Shown here: positions 24,671-33,137 of the stretch, piece by piece | Position numbering within the stretch: position 1 is the first letter of the stretch | Layout of the letters: every line of letters begins with the position of its first letter | Assembly: GCF_002735705.1 (NCBI RefSeq) | Contig: NZ_PDZL01000009.1 | Span: 1-64,000 of the forward strand | Direction of reading: 5' to 3' | DNA from: Janthinobacterium sp. BJB426 | Lineage (GTDB): Bacteria; Pseudomonadota; Gammaproteobacteria; Burkholderiales; Burkholderiaceae_D | Length of the DNA stretch: 64,000 bases | Notes under the pieces: generated by a model | What the model was told of the DNA's origin: nothing | Seen by the model: the letters and a program-made list of their open reading frames with translations, nothing else | The model's database searches: none | Made by a program: the position numbers and the translations under genes

Positions 24671-25690
24671 ATGGATGCCACACAAATGCGTAACCTGCCG
24701 CGCGGCGGCCTGTCGCTGCCCTGCATCGGCATGGGCTGCGCGCCGCTGGGCGGCTTGTACCAGGCGGTCAGCGATGCGCAGGCGCGCGCCACCCTCGATG
24801 GCGCCTGGGATGCCGGCGTGCGCTTCTACGACACGGCGCCATTCTACGGCTACACCCAGTCCGAACACCGTCTCGGCGCTGCGCTGCGCGGGCGGCCCCG
24901 CGATCATTTTGTTGTCAGCACCAAGGCGGGACGGCTGATGCGGCCCGACGCCAGCGTGCGCCCCGGCGACGATGGTTTTGCCGCGCCGCTGCCGTTCCGT
25001 CCCCATTACGACTACACGTATGACGGCGTGCTGCGTTCGCACGACGACAGCCTGCAGCGGTTGGGGCTCGAGCGCATCGACATTCTGTTCGTGCACGATA
25101 TCGGCAAGGCCACGCATGGCGAATGCGATCAGCATTACTGGCGCCAGCTGACGGACGGCGGCGGCTTTCGCGCGCTGGACCAGCTGCGCGCAAGCGGCCA
25201 GGTGAAGGCCGTGGGCCTCGGTGTCAATGAATGCGAGATCGTGCTGCGGGCCATGGCCGAATTCGACCTCGATTGCACCCTGCTGGCCGGCCGCTACACC
25301 TTGCTGGAGCAGGCTTCGCTGTCGCCATTGCTGGACCTGTGCGTGGAACGCGGCAACGCCATCGTCATCGGCGGCCCGTTCAACTCTGGCGTGCTGGCCG
25401 GGAACGGTAAATTCAATTACACCGATGCGCCGGCCGTGATACTCAAGCGCGTGGCGCGCCTGGACGCCGTCTGCCGTGACTTTGGCGTGCCCTTGCAAGC
25501 CGCCGCCCTGCAGTTTCCACTTGCCCATCCGGCCGTCGCTTCCTGCATCCCGGGCGGCCAGGACCTGGCGCAGCTGCGGCAAAACCTGGACTGGTTCGCC
25601 ACGCCGCTGCCCGATGCCCTGTGGCTGGCGCTGCGGGACGCGGACTTGCTCGATGCGCGCGCGCCGCTGCCTGCGGGAGTGGCCGCATGA
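24671..25690 (+). CDS. Aldo/keto reductase, L-fucose (L-galactose/D-arabinose) dehydrogenase type
   Basis: 339-residue AKR barrel with the catalytic tetrad D (FYDTAPFYGY), Y in the same segment, K (VVSTKAG) and H (LFVHDIGK). FYDTAPFYGYTQSEHRLGAALRGRPR is the signature of the D-threo-aldose 1-dehydrogenase group, which oxidises L-fucose, L-galactose or D-arabinose at C1 to the lactone. I chose ATG 24671, with GAGGG 8 bases upstream; a GTG at 24656 overlapping the UxaA stop is possible. It overlaps the lactonase gene by 4 bases, matching consecutive pathway steps. Confidence 0.87.
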   Translation: MDATQMRNLPRGGLSLPCIGMGCAPLGGLYQAVSDAQARATLDGAWDAGVRFYDTAPFYGYTQSEHRLGAALRGRPRDHFVVSTKAGRLMRPDASVRPGDDGFAAPLPFRPHYDYTYDGVLRSHDDSLQRLGLERIDILFVHDIGKATHGECDQHYWRQLTDGGGFRALDQLRASGQVKAVGLGVNECEIVLRAMAEFDLDCTLLAGRYTLLEQASLSPLLDLCVERGNAIVIGGPFNSGVLAGNGKFNYTDAPAVILKRVARLDAVCRDFGVPLQAAALQFPLAHPAVASCIPGGQDLAQLRQNLDWFATPLPDALWLALRDADLLDARAPLPAGVAA

Positions 25691-26529
25691 TGCGCATCGA
25701 CGCCCACCAGCACTTCTGGCAGCTGGCCGCGCGCGCCGGCAGCTGGCCACCGCCATCGCTGGCCGCCATCCACCGCGATTTTGCGCCCGCCGACCTGGCG
25801 CCCTTGCTGGCCGCGCACGGTATCGCTGGAACGGTGCTGGTGCAGTCGCTGCCCTCGGTTGCCGATACCGACTACCTGCTGGCGCTGGCGGAACAGAACA
25901 GTTTTATCCGCGCCGTCGTGGGATGGAGCGATTTGCTGGCGCCTGACGCAGCGGCTGCGATTGCCCGCCTGGCATCGCAGCCGAAGCTCAAAGGCTTGCG
26001 GCCCATGCTGCAGGATCTCGAAGACGATGCCTGGATCGCCAATCCGGCGCTGGCGCCAGCTTTGAAGGCCATGGTGGAACACGGTCTGCGGCTCGATGCG
26101 CTGGTGCTGCCGCGTCACTTGCCCGCGCTGCTGCATTGCGCGCGCGATTATCCGCTGCTGCCCATCGTGATCGACCATGCAGCCAAGCCGCCGATCGCCG
26201 ATGCCGCCTTCGGCACATGGCGCGAAGACATGGCGCAGCTGGCCACGCTGCCGAACGTGCACTGCAAGCTGTCGGGACTGGTGACGGAAGCGAAACCCGG
26301 CTGTAACGTGGACGACTTGCGCCCCTATGTCGCACATGTGCTGGAAGTATTCGGCCCCCGGCGCGTGATCTGGGGCAGCGACTGGCCTGTGGTGGATCTG
26401 GCCGGCGGCTATGCGGCGTGGCTGGCGGCCAGCGAGGCGCTGCTGGCGCATCTGGGGCAAGAGGACAGGGATGATATTTTCGGCCTCAACGCATTGCGCT
26501 TTTACGGCATCAGTCAGGAAACGCCATGA
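25687..26529 (+). CDS. Amidohydrolase-family lactonase (L-fucono-1,5-lactonase type)
   Basis: 280-residue TIM-barrel amidohydrolase (amidohydrolase_2). Metal and catalytic residues are in IDAHQHFW at the start, KGLRPMLQDL, a histidine in PIVIDHAAKPP and the late aspartate in WGSDWPV. This is the pattern of the sugar lactonase group (COG3618) that opens L-fucono- or L-galactono-lactone. ATG 25687 overlaps the dehydrogenase stop. It acts right after the aldo/keto reductase. It shares a 4-base overlap with the mutarotase gene. Confidence 0.9.
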   Translation: MMRIDAHQHFWQLAARAGSWPPPSLAAIHRDFAPADLAPLLAAHGIAGTVLVQSLPSVADTDYLLALAEQNSFIRAVVGWSDLLAPDAAAAIARLASQPKLKGLRPMLQDLEDDAWIANPALAPALKAMVEHGLRLDALVLPRHLPALLHCARDYPLLPIVIDHAAKPPIADAAFGTWREDMAQLATLPNVHCKLSGLVTEAKPGCNVDDLRPYVAHVLEVFGPRRVIWGSDWPVVDLAGGYAAWLAASEALLAHLGQEDRDDIFGLNALRFYGISQETP

Positions 26530-26855
26530 AAAAAATGGGCATGGTCATCGGCATCGCGCCGGAGCGCATCGCGGAATACAAGACCCTGCATGCCGCCGTC
26601 TGGCCGCAGGTGCTGGCAAGGCTGGCAGCCGCGCATGTCAGTAATTATTCGATCTTCCTGCGCCAGCCGGAAAACCTGCTGTTCGGCTACTGGGAATACC
26701 ACGGCGAGGATTTCGAAGCCGACATGGCGGCCATTGCCGCCGACCCGGAAACGCAGCGCTGGTGGACCTTTTGCGCACCGTGCCAGGAGCCGCTGGCCTC
26801 GCGCGCCGAAGGCGAGCACTGGGCGATGATGGAACACGTATTTCATATGGCTTAG
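26526..26855 (+). CDS. L-rhamnose/L-fucose mutarotase-family protein
   Basis: 109-residue RhaM-type (DUF718) protein: KKMGMVIGIAPERIAEYKTLHAAVWPQVL, NYSIFLRQPENLLFGYWEYHG and a TQRWWTFCAPCQEPL segment containing the tryptophan pair. It interconverts the anomers of a 6-deoxy-hexose so that the dehydrogenase receives its preferred form. Overlap with the lactonase gene (ATGA) shows it is part of the operon. Confidence 0.9.
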   Translation: MKKMGMVIGIAPERIAEYKTLHAAVWPQVLARLAAAHVSNYSIFLRQPENLLFGYWEYHGEDFEADMAAIAADPETQRWWTFCAPCQEPLASRAEGEHWAMMEHVFHMA

Positions 26856-26876
26856 GCCCTAAAAAAAGGAGACAAC

Positions 26877-27632
26877 ATGACCGCCAGACTACAAGGCAAA
26901 ATCGCCCTGCTCACCGCCGCCGGCCAGGGCATCGGCCGCGCCACGGCCGAAGCGTTCGTGCGCGAAGGCGCTACGGTAATCGCCACCGATATCAACCAGG
27001 CCCAGCTCGACGTGCTGAAAGAGGCGACGGGCTGCGCCATCCGCCGGCTCGACGTGACCGATGGCGCGGCGATCACCGCGCTGGCCGACGAGATCGGCCC
27101 CGTCGATATCCTGTTCAACTGCGCCGGCTTCGTCGACGGCGGCACCATCCTCGACTGCGACGATGCGGCCTGGGACCGTTCCTTCGACATCAACGCGCGC
27201 TCCATGTACCGGCTGATGCGTGCCGTGCTGCCCGGCATGCTGGCACGGGGCGCTGGCTCCATCGTCAATATGTCGTCGGTGGCGTCGAGCGTGAAGGGCG
27301 CGCCGAACCGTTTTATCTACGGCACCTCGAAGGCGGCCGTGGTAGGCATGACAAAGTCGGTGGCGGCCGATTTCGTCACGCGCGGCATCCGCTGCAATGC
27401 GATCTGTCCCGGCACCATCGAGTCGCCGTCGCTGAAGGAACGCATTGCCGCGCAGGCGGCGGCGACGGGCGTGAGCGTCGATGAAGTGCAGGCCGCGTTT
27501 GTCGCCCGCCAGCCGATGGGCAGAGTGGGCAGGGCGGAGGAAATCGCCGCGCTGGCCGTCTACCTGGCTTCCGACGAATCCGCTTTCACCACCGGCATGA
27601 CTCACGTCATCGATGGTGGCTGGTCCAATTAA
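26877..27632 (+). CDS. SDR dehydrogenase, 2-keto-3-deoxy-L-fuconate 4-dehydrogenase type
   Basis: 251-residue classical short-chain dehydrogenase. The cofactor motif is TAAGQGIGRA and the aspartate in ATDIN indicates NAD preference. Catalytic serine, Tyr and Lys are in SSVASS and YGTSK. The order SDR then fumarylacetoacetase-fold hydrolase is the known non-phosphorylative route in which a 2-keto-3-deoxy acid is oxidised at C4 and then cleaved. For L-fucose the substrate would be 2-keto-3-deoxy-L-fuconate. AAAAAAGGAG precedes the ATG. Confidence 0.88.
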   Translation: MTARLQGKIALLTAAGQGIGRATAEAFVREGATVIATDINQAQLDVLKEATGCAIRRLDVTDGAAITALADEIGPVDILFNCAGFVDGGTILDCDDAAWDRSFDINARSMYRLMRAVLPGMLARGAGSIVNMSSVASSVKGAPNRFIYGTSKAAVVGMTKSVAADFVTRGIRCNAICPGTIESPSLKERIAAQAAATGVSVDEVQAAFVARQPMGRVGRAEEIAALAVYLASDESAFTTGMTHVIDGGWSN

Positions 27633-27653
27633 TTACAACAACGAGAGACACAC

Positions 27654-28520
27654 ATGAAACTGATGCGTTATGGCGACAAGGGCGCTGAAAAACCTGCACT
27701 GATCGATGCTGACGGCGCCGTGCGCGACCTCTCCGGCGTGCTGTCCGATATCACGGGCGAGACCCTGGGCAAGGATGGCCTGGCAACCCTGGCCGCCATC
27801 GATATCGCCAGCCTGCCGGTGGTGGACCATCCCGGCCGCATCGCGCCGCCGTGGAAGGGCGTGGGCAAGTTTCTCTGCGTGGGACTGAACTATGCTGACC
27901 ATGCGGCCGAATCGGGCATGGCCGTGCCGGCCGAGCCGGTGCTGTTCATGAAGGCCACCAGCGCCATCATCGGCGCCAACGATGCCGTGGTGATGCCGCA
28001 GGACTCGAAGAAAAGCGACTGGGAAGTGGAGCTGGGCGTGGTGATCGGCACCACCGCGCGCTATGTGAGCGAAGCCGATGCGCTGTCGTACGTGGCCGGC
28101 TACTGCGTTGTCAATGACTTGTCCGAACGCGAGTACCAGCTGGAGCGCGGCGGCCAGTGGGACAAGGGCAAGGGCTGCGATACCTTCGGCCCGATCGGCC
28201 CCTGGCTGGTCACAAGCGACGAAGTGGCGGACCCGCAAAACCTGGGCCTGTGGCTGGAAGTGAACGGCAAGCGCGTCCAGGATGGCAATACGAGAACCAT
28301 GGTCTTCGGTGTGGCCAACCTGGTCAGCTATATCAGCCGTTTCATGACCTTGTACCCGGGCGACATCATCAGTACCGGCACGCCTCCGGGCGTGGGCATG
28401 GGGCAGAAACCATCGGCCGTGTACCTGAAGCCGGGCGACACCATGCGCCTGGGGATCGAAGGCCTCGGTGAGCAGAAGCAGACCGTGCATGCGTGGAATC
28501 CGGAACTGATCGACGGTTAA
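27654..28520 (+). CDS. Fumarylacetoacetase-fold hydrolase (2,4-diketo-3-deoxy-L-fuconate hydrolase type)
   Basis: 288 residues. The N-terminal variable domain (about 1-70) is followed by the FAH domain, with GLNYADHAAESG, PVLFMKATSAIIG, the E-x-E metal motif in DWEVELGVVIG, and GDIISTGTPPGVGMG. In this pathway it hydrolyses the 2,4-diketo acid to pyruvate and L-lactate (from a 6-deoxy-hexonate) or pyruvate and glycolate (from a pentonate). It comes 21 bases after the SDR gene. The following 81-base gap before the transporter shows no strong terminator. Confidence 0.88.
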   Translation: MKLMRYGDKGAEKPALIDADGAVRDLSGVLSDITGETLGKDGLATLAAIDIASLPVVDHPGRIAPPWKGVGKFLCVGLNYADHAAESGMAVPAEPVLFMKATSAIIGANDAVVMPQDSKKSDWEVELGVVIGTTARYVSEADALSYVAGYCVVNDLSEREYQLERGGQWDKGKGCDTFGPIGPWLVTSDEVADPQNLGLWLEVNGKRVQDGNTRTMVFGVANLVSYISRFMTLYPGDIISTGTPPGVGMGQKPSAVYLKPGDTMRLGIEGLGEQKQTVHAWNPELIDG

Positions 28521-28601
28521 ACCAGTAGCAGACCGGCGTGCCGCCAAGGTGCTCAGACATCGGCGCGCCGGCCTATGGCAGTGGAGTGGAGGAGACACAC
28601 C

Positions 28602-30134
28602 ATGAATCAATCCGAAGAGATACTGGCGCTGAACAAGGTCAGCAAGCGCTTTCCCGGCGTGCTGGCGCTCGATAACGTCAGCTTCAGCCTGCGCAAGGGC
28701 GAGGCGCATGCGCTGTGCGGTGAAAACGGCGCCGGCAAGTCCACCCTGATGAAGGTGATGAGCGGCGTGTACCAGGCCGACGAGGGAGAACTCGTCTACA
28801 AGGGCAAGGTGTGCAGTTTTTCCTGCAGCGTGGATGCGGAGGCGGCCGGCATCGCCATCATCCACCAGGAACTGAACCTGATCCCGCACCTGAGCGTGGC
28901 GGAGAATATTTTCCTGGCGCGCGAACCGGTGCGCGGCATTTTTATCGACCGTAAAAAAATGCGTCTTGATGCACAGGCGCTGCTGGACCGGCTCAAGCTG
29001 CGCATCGATCCGCGCCAGCTGGTGAAAAACCTGTCCTGCGCGCAGCAGCAGATGGTGGAAATCGCCAAGGCCCTGTCGCTCAATACGGAAGTGCTGATCA
29101 TGGACGAACCCACGTCGTCGCTGACGGAAAGCGAGACGGGCCAGCTGTTCGACATCATCAATGAACTCAAGCGCAATGGCGTGAGCGTGGTCTACATCTC
29201 GCACCGGCTGGAAGAGATGCAGCACATTATCGACAGGGTGACGGTGCTGCGCGACGGGAAATTCGTCTGCACCGATGATTTTGCCGCCACCACCCTGGAC
29301 GCCATCGTGGCAAAGATGGTGGGCCGCACGCTCGATGAAAAATTTCCCGACCGCGTCTCGACACCGACCGCCGACGTGCTGCTGCGCGTGACCGATTTGC
29401 ACCGCAAGGATGTCTTCGGCCCGTTGAGCTTTGATTTACGGCGCGGCGAGATCCTCGGCTTTTCCGGCCTGATGGGCGCGGGGCGCACGGAAGTGGCGCG
29501 CGCCATCTTTGGCGCCGATCCCCTCACCAGCGGCGCGATCCACCTGGGCGATATGGCGGTGACGATCGCCAGTCCCATCGACGCCATCGGCCACGGCATC
29601 GCCTATCTGTCGGAAGACCGCAAGAGCCATGGCCTGGCGATCCGCATGTCGGTGGCGGCCAACCTGACCCTGACGAATGTGTCGGGGCTGGCGAACCGGT
29701 TCGGCTTCATCGATTTCGCCAGGGAAGAGGCGGTGGCGCAGCAGTACATCGCGGCGCTGGGCATCAAGACGCCGACCTCGAAACAGATCGCGCGCAACCT
29801 CTCCGGCGGCAACCAGCAAAAGATCGTCATCAGCAAATGGCTGTACCGCGAATCGAAAATCATCTTCTTCGACGAACCCACGCGCGGCATCGACGTGGGC
29901 GCCAAGTTCGCCATCTATCAGCTGCTCGACAAGCTGGCGTCGGAAGGCATCGGCGTGGTGCTGATCACGTCCGAGCTGCCCGAGATCATGGGCATGACGG
30001 ACCGGGTGGCCGTGTTCCATGAAGGGCGCATCAGCGGCATCGTCAATACGCGCGAGTCGTCGCAGGAAGAGATCATGCAGTTGGCGTCGGGGCGCGTAGT
30101 CAGTCCCACTCCTGGCCAGGTGGCAGCCCATTAA
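28602..30134 (+). CDS. Sugar ABC transporter ATP-binding protein (RbsA/XylG type)
   Basis: 510 residues with two fused nucleotide-binding domains. The N-terminal half has Walker A GENGAGKST, signature LSCAQQQ and Walker B LIMDEPTSS. The C-terminal half has the degenerate Walker A GLMGAGRTE normal for this family, signature LSGGNQQK and IFFDEPTRG. It energises import with the following permease and binding protein. ATG 28602 follows GGAGGAGACACACC. Confidence 0.95.
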   Translation: MNQSEEILALNKVSKRFPGVLALDNVSFSLRKGEAHALCGENGAGKSTLMKVMSGVYQADEGELVYKGKVCSFSCSVDAEAAGIAIIHQELNLIPHLSVAENIFLAREPVRGIFIDRKKMRLDAQALLDRLKLRIDPRQLVKNLSCAQQQMVEIAKALSLNTEVLIMDEPTSSLTESETGQLFDIINELKRNGVSVVYISHRLEEMQHIIDRVTVLRDGKFVCTDDFAATTLDAIVAKMVGRTLDEKFPDRVSTPTADVLLRVTDLHRKDVFGPLSFDLRRGEILGFSGLMGAGRTEVARAIFGADPLTSGAIHLGDMAVTIASPIDAIGHGIAYLSEDRKSHGLAIRMSVAANLTLTNVSGLANRFGFIDFAREEAVAQQYIAALGIKTPTSKQIARNLSGGNQQKIVISKWLYRESKIIFFDEPTRGIDVGAKFAIYQLLDKLASEGIGVVLITSELPEIMGMTDRVAVFHEGRISGIVNTRESSQEEIMQLASGRVVSPTPGQVAAH

Positions 30135-30153
30135 AAACAGAAAGCTTAAAAAA

Positions 30154-31128
30154 ATGAACAAAGAACTGATCCAAAAATTCGCCGCGCTGGGCAGCCTTTC
30201 GCTGTTGCTGCTGGTGTTCTCCCTGACCAGCAACGCCTTTTTCTCCGTCAGCAACGGCATGAGCGTGGCCTTGCAAGTGACGTCGATCGCCTACCTGGGC
30301 ATTGCCGCCACCTGCGTCATCATCACGGGCGGCATCGACCTCAGTTCCGGCTCCGTGCTGGCGCTGGCCGGCGTGGCCGCCGCGCTGCTGGTGAAAAGCG
30401 GCGTGCCCGTGCCGGTCGCCATGCTGGGCGGCGTCGTGGTGGGTGCCATGTGCGGCGCCGTCAACGGCTTTTGCATCACGCAATTGAAGCTGCCGCCCTT
30501 CATCGCCACCCTGGGCATGATGCTGATCGCGCGCGGCCTGGCGCTGCAGGTGACGGGCGCGCGCGCCATTTCCGGCCTGGGCGATTCGTTCGGTGAACTG
30601 GGTAACGGCGTGCTGTGGCGCATCGAGCGCGACACGGGCGGCACCTTTCCCGAAGTCGTCTTTCCCGGCATTCCGTATCCGGTGGTGCTGATGGTGGTGA
30701 TCGCCGTGGCCGTCTCCATCATGCTCAGCCGCACCACCTTTGGCCGGCATATCTATGCCGTCGGTTCGAATGCGGAGGCGGCGCGCCTGTCGGGCGTGAA
30801 AGTGGGCCGCGTGACCCTGCTGGTGTACACCTTGTCCGGCGCCTTGTCGGGCCTGACGGGCTGCGTGCTGATGTCGCGCCTGGTGACGGCGCAGCCGAAC
30901 GAGGGCGTGATGTACGAACTCGATGCCATCGCCAGCGCCGTGATCGGCGGCGCCTCGCTGATCGGCGGCATCGGCACCATTTCCGGCACCGTCATCGGTT
31001 CCTTCGTCATCGGCATCTTGCGCAACGGCTTGAACATGAACGGGGTATCGAGCTTTATCCAGCAAATCATTATCGGACTGGTCATCTTGCTGACCGTCTG
31101 GATCGATCAGAAGCGCAACCGCGCCTGA
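30154..31128 (+). CDS. Sugar ABC transporter permease (RbsC type)
   Basis: 324-residue inner-membrane protein with about 8-10 hydrophobic helices (first about 10-30). Family segments include TGGIDLSSGSVLALAGV, the cytoplasmic coupling loop YAVGSNAEAARLSGVKVGRV, and ASAVIGGASLIGGIGTISGTVIGSF. It forms the homodimeric channel of a ribose/xylose-type importer. It lies 19 bases after the ATPase gene. Confidence 0.94.
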   Translation: MNKELIQKFAALGSLSLLLLVFSLTSNAFFSVSNGMSVALQVTSIAYLGIAATCVIITGGIDLSSGSVLALAGVAAALLVKSGVPVPVAMLGGVVVGAMCGAVNGFCITQLKLPPFIATLGMMLIARGLALQVTGARAISGLGDSFGELGNGVLWRIERDTGGTFPEVVFPGIPYPVVLMVVIAVAVSIMLSRTTFGRHIYAVGSNAEAARLSGVKVGRVTLLVYTLSGALSGLTGCVLMSRLVTAQPNEGVMYELDAIASAVIGGASLIGGIGTISGTVIGSFVIGILRNGLNMNGVSSFIQQIIIGLVILLTVWIDQKRNRA

Positions 31129-31182
31129 AGCAGCAGCTGAAAGTAGTCACACCCATAAATCTATAATTAAATGAGGACGACA

Positions 31183-32136
31183 ATGAACACCATCAAAGCC
31201 ATGTCACTCGGTCTGTTGACCGCAGCATTTGCCCTGAGCTCCAGTGCCGCCTTCGCGGCCCCGGGCGAGATCGCTGTGATCGTCAAGACGACCAATTCCA
31301 ACTACTGGCAAAACGTCAAGAAGGGCGCCACGGCCAGCGCGGCGGATGCCAAGGGCTACAGCCTGACCTTCCAGGGGCCGGCCTCGGAATCGGCCATCGC
31401 CGACCAGGTCAGCATGGTGGAAAACGCCGTCACGCGCAAGGTGGCCGGCATCGTGCTGGCCGCGTCGGACCCGGACGCGCTGGTGCCGGCCCTGAAAAAG
31501 GCGTGGGAAGCGAAGATTCCCGTGGTGCTGATCGATTCGCTGGTGGCCGACAGCGGCAAGCGCTATTACCAGTCCTTCCTGTCGACCGACAATGAAGCGG
31601 CCGGCGAGCAAAGCGCCAAGGCCCTCATTTCGCAGGTCGGCAAGACGGGCAAGATCGCCGTGATGTCGTACGTGGCGGGCGCCGGTTCCGAAACGGGCCG
31701 GGTGGGCGGCTTCAAGCGCTATATCGAAAAGAACTCGCAGCTGCAGATCGTCGGCACGTATTACTCGCAGTCGCAGATGGCCACGGCGCTGAACCAGACG
31801 ACCGACGTGCTGGCATCAAATCCTGACTTGAAGGGTATCTTCGGCGCCAACGAGCCGACGGCCGTGGGCATGGGCCGCGCCATCGCGCAGGCGGGCAAGG
31901 CCGGCAAGGTGATCGCCGTGGGCTTCGATGGCAATGAAGACTTGAAAAACTTCGTCAAGGACGGGACCCTGTACGCGACCGCCGTGCAAGGTTCGTACTC
32001 GATGGGCGCACTGGGCGTGAAAACCCTCGTCAGCCTGATCGAAGGCAAGAAGGTCGCGCCGTTCGTCAACACGGGCGTGGTGATCGTCACCAAGGCCAAT
32101 GTCGATCAGCCGGAAGCGAAGAACGTTTTATATTGA
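31183..32136 (+). CDS. Sugar ABC transporter periplasmic substrate-binding protein (RbsB type)
   Basis: 317 residues with a signal peptide (about 1-23, ending SSAAFAAPG) and a two-lobed Peripla_BP_4 fold: IAVIVKTTNSNYWQNVKKGA, IVLAASDPDALVPALKKAWEAKIPVVLIDS, SFLSTDNEAAGEQSA and VIAVGFDGNEDLKNFVKDG are the ligand-contact segments. It delivers the sugar (probably L-fucose or a C4-C5 relative) to the permease. I used ATG 31183 with GAGG 6 bases upstream rather than the ATG at 31171. Last gene of the operon. Confidence 0.93.
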   Translation: MNTIKAMSLGLLTAAFALSSSAAFAAPGEIAVIVKTTNSNYWQNVKKGATASAADAKGYSLTFQGPASESAIADQVSMVENAVTRKVAGIVLAASDPDALVPALKKAWEAKIPVVLIDSLVADSGKRYYQSFLSTDNEAAGEQSAKALISQVGKTGKIAVMSYVAGAGSETGRVGGFKRYIEKNSQLQIVGTYYSQSQMATALNQTTDVLASNPDLKGIFGANEPTAVGMGRAIAQAGKAGKVIAVGFDGNEDLKNFVKDGTLYATAVQGSYSMGALGVKTLVSLIEGKKVAPFVNTGVVIVTKANVDQPEAKNVLY

Positions 32137-32139
32137 GTA

Positions 32140-33039
32140 TCAGCTGATCGTCAGGCGCTGCTTCAATTCCTTGAGCAGCGTGCCGGTCTTGGTGGTCAGC
32201 TGGCGCGCCAGCGGCCACGCGAGGGACAGCGGCAAGCCTGGCGTGGCGCAGGCCGGCAATACTTCGACGATGGCGCCGCTGGCCAGGTGTTCCTGCACCA
32301 GCCAGGTCGCCTGCTGCGCGATGCCCAGGCCGGCCAGCACGGCGGCCGTCTGCGCTTCGGCGTCCCCCACCGTCAGGCGCGGATGGACCGCGCGCCGTTC
32401 CACCCCGTTCTCGCCGGCAAACAGCCACGGCGCCGCCGTGCCGTCGCCCCGGCCATAGGCGATGCAGTCGTGGCCATCGAGATCCGCGATGGCCACCGGC
32501 GTGCCGCGCCGCGCCAGGTAGGCGGGCGCCGCGCAAAAGATCAGGCGCTCTTCGCCCAAGGGCATCTGCCCCAGCGTTGGCGGCCAGCTGCCGGGCGTGC
32601 CGATGCGCACGGCGATATCGATGCGCTCTTCGAACAGGTCGGCAAAGCGGTCGCTGAAGCTGATCGACGGTTGCAGCTGCGGATATTTTTCGCACAGTTC
32701 AATCAGCGCCGGCATCACGCGCATGCGGCCATACGAAGCGGGCACGCCGATGCGCACCTTGCCTGCAAGTTCGCCATCCTGCTCGGCCAGCACGTTTTCC
32801 GCATCGACCAGTTCCTGCAGCACGCGCTTGCAGGTGGCGTAATAGGCATGCCCCGCGCTGCTCAATTGCAAACGCCGCGTGCTGCGCTCGAACAGGATCA
32901 CGCCCAGGCGTGCTTCCAGGCGCGCCACGCTCTTGCTCACGGCCGAGCTGCTCAGGTGCAGCCGTGCGGCCGCCCTGGTGAAGCTGCCGGCGTCGGCGGT
33001 GGCAAGAAACGGCGCGATGCCTTTCAAGTGTTCGGACAT
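32140..33039 (-). CDS. LysR-family transcriptional regulator
   Basis: 299 residues. The N-terminal HTH (FLATADAGSFTRAAARLHLSSSAVSKSVARLEARLG) and the effector domain starting GKVRIGVPASYGRMRVMP mark the group of LTTRs close to DmlR/YafC-type regulators. It is convergent with the sugar operon (3 bases between stops) and divergent from the reductase gene at 33138, which is its more likely target. Confidence 0.9.
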   Translation of the reverse strand: MSEHLKGIAPFLATADAGSFTRAAARLHLSSSAVSKSVARLEARLGVILFERSTRRLQLSSAGHAYYATCKRVLQELVDAENVLAEQDGELAGKVRIGVPASYGRMRVMPALIELCEKYPQLQPSISFSDRFADLFEERIDIAVRIGTPGSWPPTLGQMPLGEERLIFCAAPAYLARRGTPVAIADLDGHDCIAYGRGDGTAAPWLFAGENGVERRAVHPRLTVGDAEAQTAAVLAGLGIAQQATWLVQEHLASGAIVEVLPACATPGLPLSLAWPLARQLTTKTGTLLKELKQRLTIS

Positions 33040-33137
33040 GATTGAAGAATATTTTTCATGAATAAGGCGAAATACTATCGCAGATAAGAATTTCTGTCCG
33101 CTATATCATGGTGTTTCACACAGGTATGGGAGTACGC

